From Mactromeris polynyma (lineage: Eukaryota > Mollusca > Bivalvia > Venerida > Mactridae), in contig JASFXZ010000027.1 in assembly GCA_032209605.1 (NCBI GenBank), forward strand, positions 9,133,372 to 9,197,371: a stretch of 64,000 nucleotides of DNA. Reading direction: 5' to 3'. A program made the translations under genes and the position numbers. The stretch's first letter is position 1; each line of letters starts with the position of its first letter. Below the pieces are notes generated by a model. It searched no databases and was not told the origin of the DNA. It was given only the letters and a program-made list of their open reading frames with translations. Shown here in pieces: positions 36,091 through 49,900 of the stretch.

Positions 36091-36450
36091 GTCTTCACGA
36101 TAACCCACTTGCCAGAAGCCCGGGACAAGAACGGGCAAGTCATATTCGTGGTGTGGTCTGACTAGCTTTTATCCAAGCTGTCACAAAAATTAATGACGTG
36201 TATATACGTAGTACGCCATACTTCGACTTGTTTTCATTTTTTGTCAATTTTGTTTGTGTAACAGCACTTTTTCATCAACTATCATTACCAGTCTTCATTT
36301 CCTATTTAACAAATCAAAACATCATATTTCTCTGTTATTTTGACGGTGCTGTTAATTTTATTCGGGCAAACAAAAGTGAATTCTGGCAAGTGGAAATTGC
36401 AAGCTGTCTGCCCGAATGGGCAAGTTCTTCAAAAACATTATCGTGAAGAC
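36091..36450. mobile_element. DNA element with GTCTTCACGATAA ends
   Basis: GTCTTCACGATAA at the left and TTATCGTGAAGAC at the right are exact inverted repeats. The interior has CCAGAAGCCCGGGACAAG, then CTGGCAAGTGGAAATTGCAA and GCTGTCTGCCCGAATGGGC. Related pieces occur at 38466-38570 and, inverted, in TMEM208 intron 1 (60537-60665). Confidence 0.75.
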
Positions 36451-36489
36451 TGTGAATGCTGTTCATTTGGTAAATCTGTATGAACTAGA

Positions 36490-36870
36490 TGTGTCTATAG
36501 GATATAGATGCCCCTGCTATGGGCTTTTCACCTCATTTGTAAAGGCCAAAACATTTTGAAGCAATAGTAATTGTAAAATCATTTTTTAAGTACAAATAGG
36601 GCCATACCTCCTCCAAAAATTTGGCAGTTTGTAACAGAAATCAAGCTCGACCTGTACTGTATTATCCTATGCTTATGTGCCCAATATGAATTGAATCCAC
36701 CCATTTTTGCCACAGTTATAGATTGGAAACCAATCTTATAAGTAAAAAAGGGCCGCATCTTCTCCAAAAATTGGCAGACTGCAAGTGTCACAACACTTGA
36801 CATGTAATTTATTATGATATGCTTATGTGCCTAGTATGAATTGAAGCCACCCTTCCTTTCCACATAGAAT
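36490..36870 (+). repeat. GGGCCATAACTC repeat, two partial units
   Basis: Contains GGGCCATACCTCCTCC and, about 150 bases on, GGGCCGCATCTTCTCC. Each is followed by ATGCTTATGTGCC and ATGAATTGAA. Confidence 0.6.
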
Positions 36871-37234
36871 TCCCAATATAAAGTTGATTTCCTCAGGTAT
36901 CCTTTCTTTGTATTTATTTACTGTTGGAAAATGTCTTTCGTTTATATTGTTATATATTTGATGAGTGTACAAATCTGTAAATTCCATGAATCATTCAGTT
37001 AAACAATGAAGTTAAGCCATTTGTGGTTAATAAAGTTTGGGAATTAAAACAAAAAAAGGGAAAGTTGAGCAAATAATTTAAGTTACCACTAAAATGGTGA
37101 TTTCAGTATGAAATTTCTTCAAAATAGAATGACATACTAGAGACAAATGTGGAGATAAACAATATGGCAGTTATATATCACCATGACAACCTGTCTTGGA
37201 ATACAAAAATGAAATCCTGTATGAATAGATCAAA

Positions 37235-37349
37235 GGAGATTGTCACAAGTTCTCTCCCTTTAATCCCATCTGAAGTTATCTCCCTTTATCCCTTCTATAG
37301 AATATGCATATATAGATGGGATAAAGGCAAAGAACTTGTGATAATCTCC
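37235..37349. mobile_element. Short inverted-repeat element (GGAGATT ends)
   Basis: Left GGAGATTGTCACAAGTTCTC then TCCCTTTAATCCC; right GGGATAAAGGCAAAGAACTT then GTGATAATCTCC. The arms are near-complete inverted copies in 115 bp. Confidence 0.7.
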
Positions 37350-37756
37350 AGTGGAATAAACAGATGTAAAAATCATTATCAAAATTAAACAAGATTAAAC
37401 AGCAGTATTAGTGATAATGCAGTGTTACCATTGGTCAGTTTGTACATGGTTGAAAATAATGTAATTGTCTTTATAACAATAAAGTAGGCATAAATTTGCT
37501 ATACGTTATTCCAGACTAATGCTATATAACTATGAATTAGTTTAACAGTACTTTTTTATGAAGAATATCATGGTAATGTAGTATCGATTCATAAATGAAA
37601 TATGTATTTGGCTACTGTCTGATATATCGAGGGTTGAAAGTGAAACTAGTCTATCTACATACAGCATGCTCTTCAAGGTTGTTCCAATGAACCCCTAACA
37701 CCCATATTTAGGGTCAGTGTCAATTTTTCGGAAAATGGACACAGTGCCACATGGTT

Positions 37757-37762
37757 TTTATT
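37757..37762 (-). terminator. Possible polyadenylation signal, MATCAP gene
   Basis: AATAAA on the minus strand, about 145 bases after the MATCAP-like stop codon. Confidence 0.4.
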
Positions 37763-37905
37763 TATACATGGTTTCCTAGTGTGCAGACGACAATGATCTA
37801 CAGAGCGACATGGGTAGAACAATACGTCCACATTTCTTTGAGAGAGGCATGATAATGTAGATAGACTTGTTTTCATCCTCTGATGTTTTCTACATTTTGA
37901 ACTGG

Positions 37906-40900
37906 TCAAACGTCATCCATGATTAGATCATTTAGATCATTTGCTTCACAAATATTATCTAAATATTTCTGATATGCTGTTAAGTCTTGCATAAAGAATG
38001 GAACTTTTGTATCCTCCAGGTTGCCTAGCAACGATATATTGTCAATATCCTCCCATGAGATTTTTCCTAATTTCACCAATAAATGAAAGTCAATTTCCTT
38101 TCTGTTCTTTAAAAGCTGAAGAGCACCTTCTAGATATACCTGGTCCTTACAGAACCCTCCTGAAAATAAAATTATTTAATTATTAATTGAGTAAGATTTT
38201 GATATGCAATATCAGTCCTCAATTCAGTTATCACGGATCAGATAATCTGTAAGTCCATAAACCATTCTATCGTCTATTTTTAATTACCTGACTGTAGATA
38301 ATGCATCTGAATTCATTTTCCTTATCTCTGATTCTCCAGGGGAAATGTGTCTATCTAGGGGAAGAACAGGCAAGAACTGTTTGGTAATCTAGAAACGCTG
38401 GTTAAGTTAAAACTTAGGTCACTCCAGCACACACTACATTTACATTTCTCATTGGTCCTCAGTTTTCACTGTTACCCACTAGCCAGAAGCCCGGGGCTAG
38501 TAACTTCCAATTTGTGCTAGCAGAAATTACTGAGTGCTAGCCCAAATGGGCTTAGTGCTTAATTTTAGTGAATACACTTCTCGAAAATGAATCCATGAAT
38601 TTAACAGATTGTATAGAAACATAATTGTGATTGTAATGGCCGAGTGAGGCAAAATTAAGGCAAAGTCTGGTGCTCAATACAAATTTTGTTTATCAGAACT
38701 TGATATGTGATACGAATACTTGTATATGTCATTAAACATACAGTCGCACCTGTTGTATTCAACAAGCTTCTGTCCAAAAACTTGGTATCATCAAATATAA
38801 ATATCAGGTCCCGATGTATGTTCTAAGCACGTCAAATTGAAATGGGCCACTAGAAACCATGTATTGTTCCAAATATAAATTTCGGACGGATGAACAAGGT
38901 CGACCTGTACTTCTGACATTTGTGTAATGAATAGCAAGCAACCAAACAAAATTAGCATTCACCTGGTAAAGATGTGTCAATTTGGCCCCTTTTGGCTCTA
39001 ATACAGTAATCCCATCTAACATAAGGGTCACTCACAAACTGTCCAAGATCCCTGAACAATTCCTTCAAAGACATAAATGTTGATTTATATGCTACATAAT
39101 ATAGTAATGCTATTCTCCACAAACATGGGTCCTTTCTAAGGAGTACACTATGTAGAGACGCTAACCCCTCCTCTGTAGGGTTGGCAGGTTGCATACACAG
39201 GTCTTTCCGGACTCGCCAGTTGTACCATTCCTGAAACTTATTGTTGTAACTTCGTAAGTAATGAGTCCCTGAAAAAAACAACAAATGCATAATTTCTTAA
39301 ATATGTTATAGATTAATAAAACCATTCTTCAACATATTTTCACTTAAACACAGTGGTCAATTGTTTCCAGTTTTCCTGGAATTAATTATCAACCAGTACG
39401 GTACTAACTTGCCGTTCCACAGTCAGCCAACGACTTCTCCACATGAATCGGAGGTGGAGGCCAAATGACACAACCAAATGTCACAGAGACATGATGACTT
39501 TGTCTGAGAATTGAACCCAGACCTCTCAGGTAGCAGCTCAGCGCTCCACCACCATAGTCAACCAGAGAGGCGTAAATACATTATCATAATGAATAATTGA
39601 TTACAAGAATTCATGTATGCAATCATATAGCCACCTTGATCATGACAAAGCATAATGTAATCAAATACTCCTGTATAAATTGACTATACAAAAGACAGAT
39701 AAATTAATTGATAATTCTATACTTGGTAACAGCTCCAACATCTAATAGATCTTTGTATCGTGTAAATGTGTTCAAAGTGGATCTAACAGGACATACATGT
39801 ATTGTAGACAACTATTATTTTCAAATCATCTTTTTTTAATAATGACTCTTTGTTGAAGGGTCTTTTATCTATAAATAGACTTTCAGCTTCAGATTTAGGC
39901 CACACATATGTCTGTTTCCAGTAAGTACACCCAACTAACACCAATATTCTGTAGATGTTTCGGGAGAGGGCTTAAAAAATGTTGTAACAACTTGTGTCCA
40001 ATCCCTTTGTACACAATAATTGCAATAAAATATTAAACTAAAACACAAATTCCCAACAGAGCAGACAGTCTAGATGTAGTCCCCCCCAGTTCCCAGTATC
40101 AAAGAGCTTGTAGTCTGATTTCCAGTATAAGTGTCTATCAACAAGGAAGATCAGGATCATTCATGCGATTAAATTGGAAAATTCTATCAGAGATTTAAAC
40201 CTTATGTAAACCTAATCAAATGATATTAGAAATTTACCAATTTCATGCCTAAGAAGTCCTTCTACCCAGTACTCTCTCAAATCAACAATTCGTACATTCA
40301 ACATTGGTTTCCCTTTAACTCTCGTCATTGAGCCTCGAGACAACAAGTCCTCTGATAGATTCACAATTATCTCCTTCTCCACCTCATCTCGCTTTAGGTA
40401 GCGTTGTATCAATGCCATGATGCTTGACCGTTGTAAAACTTTGCCTCCTGTCTGTTCTTCAAACTTCTCGTATGTCCCGTATTTTTTGATGGCATGTTGC
40501 ATAATGTGAATAGCCTGAAAGACAATGAAGGAAAACACTTAACATGCAGCAAATATACATAGATGTGAAGTTTGCAGTTGTAGCACTTATAACAGAAATA
40601 GCTGTAATATTGCCACATATTACTGGTACACCAGCACTAATAATGTCACTGCTAACAGTAGTAGCAGTTATACTCACACAGTTATACTCAATAATGTCAC
40701 TGCTAACCGTAGTAGCAGCAATACTCACACAGTTATACTCAATAATGTCACTGCTAACCGTAGTAGCAGCACTACTCACACAGTTATACTCAATAATGTC
40801 ACTGCTAACCGTAGTAGCAGTTATACTCACACAGTTATACTCAATAATTTTATTGCTTACAGTAGTAGCAGTTATACTCACACAGTTATACTCAAAAATG

Positions 40901-43900
40901 TTACTGCTAACCGTAGTAGCAGTTATACTCACACAGTTATACTCAATAATTTTATTGCTTACAGTAGTAGCAGTTATACTCACACAGTTATACTCAATAA
41001 TTTTATTGCTTACAGTAGTAGCAGTTATACTCACACAGTTATACTCAATAATTTTATTGCTTACAGTAGTAGCAGTTATACTCACACAGTTATACTCAAT
41101 AATTTTATTGCTTACAGTAGTAGCAGTTATACTCACACAGTTATACTCAATAATTTTATTGCTTACAGTAGTAGCAGTTATACTCACACAGTTATACTCA
41201 ATAATTTTATTGCTTACAGTAGTAGCAGTTATACTCACACAGTTATACTCAATAATTTTATTGCTTACAGTAGTAGCAGTTATACTCACACAGTTATACT
41301 CAATAATTTTATTGCTTACAGTAGTAGCAGTTATACTCACACAGTTATACTCAATAATTTTATTGCTTACAGTAGTAGCAGTTATACTCACACAGTTATA
41401 CTCAATAATTTTATTGCTTACAGTAGTAGCAGTTATACTCACACAGTTATACTCAATAATTTTATTGCTTACAGTAGTAGCAGTTATACTCACACAGTTA
41501 TTCTCAATAATTTTATTGCTTACAGTAGTAGCAGTTATACTCACACAGTTATACTCAATAATTTTATTGCTTACAGTAGTAGCAGCAATACTCATGTTGT
41601 AATACTCAATAATGTTACTGCTAACAGTAGTAGTAGTGATACTCAATAATGTTACTGCTAACAGTAGTAGTGATACTCAATAATGTTACTGCTAACAGAA
41701 GAAGTAGTGATACTCAATAATGTTACTGTTAACAGTAGAAGTAGTGATACTCAATAATGTTACTGCTAACAGTAGTAGTAGTGACACTCAATAATGTTAC
41801 TGCTAACAGTAGTAGTAGTGATACTCAATAATGTTACTGCTAACAGTAGTAGTAGTGATACTCAATAATGTTACTGCTAACAGTAGTAGTAGTGATACTC
41901 AATAATGTTACTGCTAACAGTAGAAGTAGTGATACTCAATAATGTTACTGCTAACAGTAGTAGTAGTGATACTCAATAATGTTACTGCTAACAGAAGTAG
42001 CAGTTTACTCAATAATGTTACTGCTAACAGTAGAAGTAGTGATACTCAATAATGTTACTGCTAACAGTAGTAGTAGTGATACTCAATAATGTTACTGCTA
42101 ACAGTAGTAGTAGTGATACTCAATAATGTTACTGCTAACAGTAGTAGTAGTGATACTCAATAATGTTACTGCTAACAGTAGAAGTAGTGATACTCAATAA
42201 TGTTACTGCTAACAGTAGTAGTAGTGATACTCAATAATGTTACTGCTAACAGTAGTAGTAGTGATACTCAATAATGTTACTGCTAACAGTAGTAGTAGTG
42301 ATACTCAATAATGTTACTGCTAACAGTAGCAGTAGTGATACTCAATAATGTTACTGCTAACAGTAGAAGAAGGGATACTCAATAATGTTACTGCTAACAG
42401 TAGAAGAAGTGATACTCAATAATGTTACTGCTTACAGTAGAAGAAGTGATACTCAATAATGTTACTGCTTACAGTAGAAGAAGTGATACTCAATAATGTC
42501 ACTGCTTACAGTAGAAGAAGTGATACTCAATAATGTCACTGCTAACAGTAGAAGAAGTGATACTCAATAATGTCACTGCTTACAGTAGAAGAAGTGATAC
42601 TCAATAATGTTACTGCTTACAGTAGAAGAAGTGATACTCAATAATGTCACTGCTAACAGTAGAAGAAGTGATACTCAATAATGTTACTGCTAACAGTAGA
42701 AGAAGTGATACTCAATAATGTTACTGCTTACAGTAGAAGAAGTGATACTCAATAATGTCACTGCTAACAGTAGAAGAAGTGTTACTCAATAATGTTACTG
42801 CTAACAGTAGAAGAAGTAATACTCAATAATGTCACTGCTTACAGTAGAAGAAGTGATACTCAATAATGTCACTGCTTACAGTAGAAGAAGTGATACTCAA
42901 TAATGTTACTGCTTACAGTAGAAGAAGTGATACTCAATAATGTTACTGCTAACAGTAGAAGAAGTGATACTCAATAATGTCACTGCTTACAGTAGAAGAA
43001 GTGATACTCAATAATGTTACTGCTAACAGTAGAAGAAGTGATACTCAATAATGTTACTGCTAACAGTAGAAGAAGTGATACTCAATAATGTCACTGCTTA
43101 CAGTAGAAGAAGTGATACTCAATAATGTTACTGCTAACAGTAGAAGAAGTGATACTCAATAATGTTACTGCTAACAGTAGAAGAAGTGATACTCAATAAT
43201 GTCACTGCTTACAGTAGAAGAAGTGATACTCAATAATGTCACTGCTTACAGTAGAAGAAGTGATACTCAATAATGTTACTGCTTACAGTAGAAGAAGTGA
43301 TACTCAATAATGTCACTGCTTACAGTAGAAGAAGTGATACTCAATAATGTTACTGCTTACAGTAGAAGAAGTGATACTCAATAATGTTACTGCTAACAGT
43401 AGAAGAAGTGATACTCAATAATGTCACTGCTTACAGTAGAAGAAGTGATACTCAATAATGTTACTGCTAACAGTAGAAGAAGTGATACTCAATAATGTTA
43501 CTGCTAACAGTAGAAGAAGTGATACTCAATAATGTCACTGCTTACAGTAGAAGAAGTGATACTCAATAATGTCACTGCTAACAGTAGAAGAAGTGATACT
43601 CAATAATGTCACTGCTTACAGTAGAAGAAGTGATACTCAATAATGTTACTGCTTACAGTAGAAGAAGTGATACTCAATAATGTCACTGCTAACAGTAGAA
43701 GAAGTGATACTCAATAATGTTACTGCTAACAGTAGAAGAAGTGATACTCAATAATGTCACTGCTTACAGTAGAAGAAGTGATACTCAATAATGTTACTGC
43801 TTACAGTAGAAGAAGTGATACTCAATAATGTTACTGCTTACAGTAGAAGAAGTGATACTCAATAATGTTACTGCTAACAGTAGAAGAAGTGATACTCAAT

Positions 43901-46900
43901 AATGTTACTGCTAACAGTAGAAGAAGTGATACTCAATAATGTCACTGCTTACAGTAGAAGAAGTGATACTCAATAATGTTACTGCTAACAGTAGAAGAAG
44001 TGATACTCAATAATGTCACTGCTTACAGTAGAAGAAGTGATACTCAATAATGTTACTGCTAACAGTAGAAGAAGTGATACTCAATAATGTTACTGCTAAC
44101 AGTAGAAGAAGTGATACTCAATAATGTTACTGCTAACAGAAGTAGCGGTTTACTCAATAATGTTACTGCTTACAGTAGTAGTAGTGATACTCAATAATGT
44201 TACTGCTGGTCTACATTGTAATGCTCATTACATTTTTGCTAGAAGTAGTAGCAGTATGCCTAATGTTCTATTTCTAACACTCAAAGACCTTATATAGTGG
44301 ACTTTAGTCACACCCCAACAATAATTAATTCCTGTGCAGTAGGACCTGTATATTGCATGATAGCTGACAAAACAGCAGTGTACATGTGTTTCCTATGAGC
44401 AGAAAACATTTCTCAAGTAACAGAGTAAAATGGGGAAGCACATTTATCTAGATCTACAGAGTTTCAGAACAGTATTCACTAAAACATAACAGCAGAAGAA
44501 AGGCAAGGAAGGCAGTTTCAGCATTGATTTTCTCCAAGTTGTTCCACTTTACAGACATCACACACAAATCTTAATTGCAATGTCTGCAAAATAAATTGTA
44601 TCAAACTGATTAATTTGCAGAATAATAACTTTATCTTTAGAACTGATGGAAGATTGTCTGTTGCCTAGCAACATTCCAAATATAGCACAGTAACAAGAAA
44701 GTCAAGTTTTATGTCTATTGATTGTAAACTAACAAGTAACTTCAGTTCCAACAGATCATGAAGTACATACTAAACACTTGTAAGTTGTAAGTGAATAAAG
44801 GATGAAATGTCATACAGAAAACGTAACAGGAAATAAGAAAGGTGTTTCACATCAGCAAGCCCTCTGTTTGGCACACCCTTTCCATGTTATCTCACTATAA
44901 ACTGTACTAACTTTGAGCACTTGCATAAACAAGTGGCTTTTTATGAGAAAAAACTATTAATAAAATAGCACTTACAATAATAGCACAATTCAAAGGTGGC
45001 ATAGTTAAAGGAACCATTAACTCAAATATAAAACACTTTTCCAGTGCAATTGTGTTTTCCAACGTAGTGATGTAAACGATGTATTGTCTGTGCTCAAGTT
45101 CAACAAGTACACGCAATGTTTCTGTTGACATAAGACACTACGTACCTAACCGGTTTGTACTTTGCAGCTGTACACTAGGCAGCTGTACACTAGGCAGTTT
45201 TATATAAGGAATGTTAACACAAGGTAGGTTTACACTAGGCAGCTGTACACTAGGCATGTTTACATTAGAAATGTTAACATTAGGCAGTTTTAAATAAGGA
45301 ATGTTAACACTAGGTAGGTTTACACTAGGCAGGTTTACACTAGGCAGTTTTACATAAGGAATGTTAACACTAGGCAGGTTTACACTGGGCAGTTTTACAC
45401 TAGGCAGCTGTACACTAGGTAGGTTTACACTAGGCAGTTTTACATAAGGAATGTTAACACTAGGCAGGTTTACACTAGCCAGTTTTACATAAGGAATGTT
45501 TACACTAGGCAGGTTTACAATAAGCAGGTTTACACTAGGCAGGTTAACACAAGGTAGGTTTACACGAGACAGGTTTACACTAGACAGGTTTACACTAGAC
45601 AGGTTTACACTAGACAGGTTTACACTAGACAGGTTTACATTAGATAGGTTTACACTAGGCAGGTTTACAATAAGCAGGTTTACACTAGGCAGGTTTACAC
45701 TAGACAGGTTTACACGAGACAGGTTTACACTAGACAGGTTTACACTAGACAGGTTTACACTAGACAGGTTTACACTAGACAGGTTTACACTAGACAGGTT
45801 TACACTAGACAGGTTTACATTAGATAGGTTTACACTAGGCAGGTTTACAATAAGCAGGTTTACACTAGGCAGGTTATCACTAGACAGGTTTACACAAGGT
45901 AGGTTTACACGAGACAGGTTTACACTAGACAGGTTTACACTAGACAGGTTTACACCAGGCAGATTTACACCAGGCAAGTTTACACTAGGTAGGTTTACAC
46001 AAGGCAGGTATACACCAGGCAGGTTCACACTAGGTAGGTTTACACTAGGCAGGTATACACCAGGCAGGTTTACACCAGGCAAGTTTACACTAGGTAGGTT
46101 TACACAAGGCAGGTATACACCAGGCAGGTTTACACTAGGTAGGTTTACACTAGGCAGGTTCACACTAGGCATGTTTACACTAGGTAGGTTTACACGAGGT
46201 AGACTTATGCTAGGTATGTGCTTTCTAAGTTGGTTTATTATATGAAAGTGTATACAATGTAGGTCATTACATGGTGTCTTTTGCTATTAAGGTTTATAAA
46301 ATACAATGTAGGCTTAAAATAAATTGTGCTTAGACCGTTTTTCCTGTATATGTTTGTCCTAGGTCATTGCAGTCTATATCTCCTAATAAATCCTTGTAAG
46401 AATGTTCTAACTCCTTGGTCACGGGTTCACCTATAGAGATAATGTATAAAACCAATAATTAAACCTTGATTTTGTTTCAAAGACATTATCTACATTGCTC
46501 CAGTAATGTACCCCAAATGACTTTAAAACATGCCTTAAACACAAACCAAATGAAAAAGGGTATCAGTTCTTTATATTTAGTTTACTTGTTCACATTTCTT
46601 CAGTTGTGCTTCTCTACAGCTTGATAATTAACATAAGAAATTCAAACCTGTTGGGAATGATTAAAATATAAGCACAGCAGGAATAATCTGTCAACGTTTG
46701 ACTAACAGATTAAAATTATAAATTATGGCAGTCAGGTTACATGACTTTGTATGACTAATGAGTTGAAAAGTGCAAAATCTACTGCACAAGGTGTAAGGAT
46801 TAAGTTAAGTCAGAAGGTTACCTTTGTAGTGATAATTTTAGAACTTATAAGGATATATTAATATTTAAAAAATAATACATTAGAATTAGTATCATGAAAT

Positions 46901-49900
46901 ATACATGTATGTTATGCACAGTGGTATTGTTGGTAACATTCTATGATACAGGTCTATCAGGCGTTTCCTGTGTAGCTACAGATTCTCTCTCTTTTATCAA
47001 ATAGCCAAATTATAGTCCATATTTTTTGTAATATGGCTTTTTGTAAATACAGTAAAACCTGACTAACGCCCACCTCAATACTAAGTCACTCAAAATTAAC
47101 AACACAATGTTCATGTCCATTTTCAATGTTTTACTGTTTATTCAACCTCAATATCAAAACCACCTCAATAAGACCGTCTTCAAAGGTCTCAATGGTCTCA
47201 ATGGTGGACCAATGGTCTCAATGGTGGACCAACGGTCTCAATGGTGGACTTATTGTTGAGGTTTTACTGTAGTCACATAAGCAGTCAGGGTCATGTAGTG
47301 ACTTTCTATACAATGGAATGGACAATGAAGACACTAGACGCACACTTAGGCAGAACCACAGACATTCTGCAAGCCTGCTAAGATAGTTTCTACATTCACA
47401 AATTTTACATACCACATGGGATTCGGACCTGCAGCAGTGATGGAGTAGTGATGTGATGCACATGCATACAATGGAAACTGCATGGTGAGCACAAAGATGA
47501 AATCTGAGACATGATGGAAGTGCTTAAATAGTAGTCAGTTAAGGACAAAGACCTGCATACCATACAGGTAAGTCACACATCAACAAGTTATCATCCATAC
47601 CATGATAAACCAATTAAAGTTCATGGATTGAGAATTCTATAGAACTATAGATTATGTATGCTTGTACATAAATATTGTCACCCACTTCTTTAATTATCAT
47701 AATTTTTATACGTTTTCAAAATCGATGTAATTTAACCATAAATGTATTTACATACATTGTTACTATTCAGCACCTACACCTGGTACTGCCCGGGGAGGGG
47801 CACAGCCAGGGAATTAGCTATTCAACAGAAAAACTTGGAAAGGAATTAATACAAGCATTGACTGTTTTCCGATCCATTTATTATCTTTGTATTGTAAAGT
47901 TGTATATGCGAATAATAAATAAAGATTAAACTAGAGAAGTGATGTCATTAAATACCTTGGGTTGGATCAAAGCTGCAATTTTTACTTGAGCCAACATGTA
48001 AGATTATAATGTCATTAATTCTATTACAGCATTACCTAAATAAGAGCCATGTGATATGGTTTTCTGAGTGTCAGCTAGCCAGCAATATCACAAACAGATT
48101 TGAATACAATAAAATCTTATACAAAGGCATTTAAGTTCAAATTCAGGGCAAAGCAATTAAACTAAGACAATATAAGACAATCACAGATAATGTAACAGTT
48201 TAAACACACCTTTAGACAATAATGTAAAAATAGATATCTAAATATTTAAATATCTGCACTGAGGAGTTAAACAATACTTGGTTGATAGCGGTGGGAATAA
48301 CCGGCATCTAGCCAGTTTATTAATACAACTGTTATTCACAATACAGTCAGTTGTGAGAACAAGTTTGATTCAACGATGTGTCATAACTTTACGAGATAAA
48401 ACATCAGAAGTCACTAAAACTAAATAAATGTACCACTGTATTTGTCTTCAACAATTCAGATAGGGAGTAAAATATATTTTCACACTAAGCAATTAATAAT
48501 TATCGGACGGATATTCAAATGTATGCCTTATGTTTGTGTATGGAGAACTTGGTAGAACTAATCTCCTTATCAGACGTACTGAGAATGTTATAAAATATTG
48601 GTTGAAAAATTATTGCATTGTGATAATGTTTACTACACTGTATGTCAAAATTGTCTATAATATGTTGTTGTCTGATTTAGAAGTGCACCCAGAATGTAAT
48701 AGTTGGGCGAAATCGGTGAAAACATATTTTAGAAATGTTAGGTTTTTATTATGTTGGAAGGGACTGATCTTCAAAATTCAAACTGAAACGGAGCAAAAAA
48801 TTATGTTATTTGCTGATTTTAAATTCCAGTCATATCTTATGTATAAATGTTCCAAAATTTAGAAAATCACTTACACATTTTACAGTATCTTCGCATAGAT
48901 TAGAAATCGAAGCTGGATGATGGCACAAACCAGAAAAAATACCAATCCAAGATAGAAAATGCCAGTTATGCAATGAAATCGAAAATGAATTTCATTTTTT
49001 GTTTGAATGTCCATTGTACCATGAAATTCATAAACAATAATATAAAACAGTTAGACAGAAAAAAATACAATATATCAATTTTTTAACCTATTAAGCTCAT
49101 AAAGTAAGACCGTTGTTAAAAATCTGTCATCGTTCTTTCATAAGCTTTTAACATGAGAAATAAGTTGTAATAGAAATAAGTAATTCAATTGTATTTTCTC
49201 CTCACTATTCTATTATTTTTCACATTGTATCAAAATGTAATGAGTACCATATTAAGATTTATATTACATGTATGTCCATCAATCTTACTATGGCATGTCA
49301 AATGACCATTGACCAATGTAGAATATTTCGTTATTTTTGTATATATATTTGCATTGTTTATATGAAATTATGGGCAGTATGCCTAATATTTCGGAATAAA
49401 CTATCTCTCTATATAAATATTGCATTCAGAATGTGATATGTGTCACTATTTACAAATGACTTACACCTTACATAAATCTTAAAATATATTTGTAACAAAG
49501 AGTTTAACGTGTTAATACTTAAATACCATTTACCAATAAACTCTACAGCACAATACAAATACAATAAAGTCAAATGAATATATACATGTTGACATAGGGT
49601 CAAGTAGTGTTCTTATGGTTTAAGTCTTATTATTAAACAATGTATACCATTAAAAGCATTATGTATACTTAAATAAATGTTGAATCTATTGACAAATATA
49701 TTAACCCATGCGACTGAAAGATTATAAGTGTCACAAAAAGATTTGTAAATGTGTTACCTAATGGATTCCCTCAAATATGTTTTATACATGTACTTAGTAT
49801 CAAGCCTTTCTTCAGTATTTTGGAACGTTACCAACACCGACAGAAATGGAGAAATAGCTTCCTAAATTGTCTTGAATTTATAAAAGAAATAAAAGCTGTA

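Noticed and set aside
40459..41646. 395-codon and 352-codon frames on both strands
   Set aside because: They exist only because the 51-bp repeat unit is a multiple of three; both strands are open and no domain or splice context supports coding.
40643..44205. CRISPR-like array
   Set aside because: Units are direct tandem copies without unique spacers, in an intron of an animal gene.
45496..46245. RFTLG-repeat frame on the plus strand
   Set aside because: Same arithmetic artefact of a 15-bp unit; antisense to the host gene with no supporting signal.
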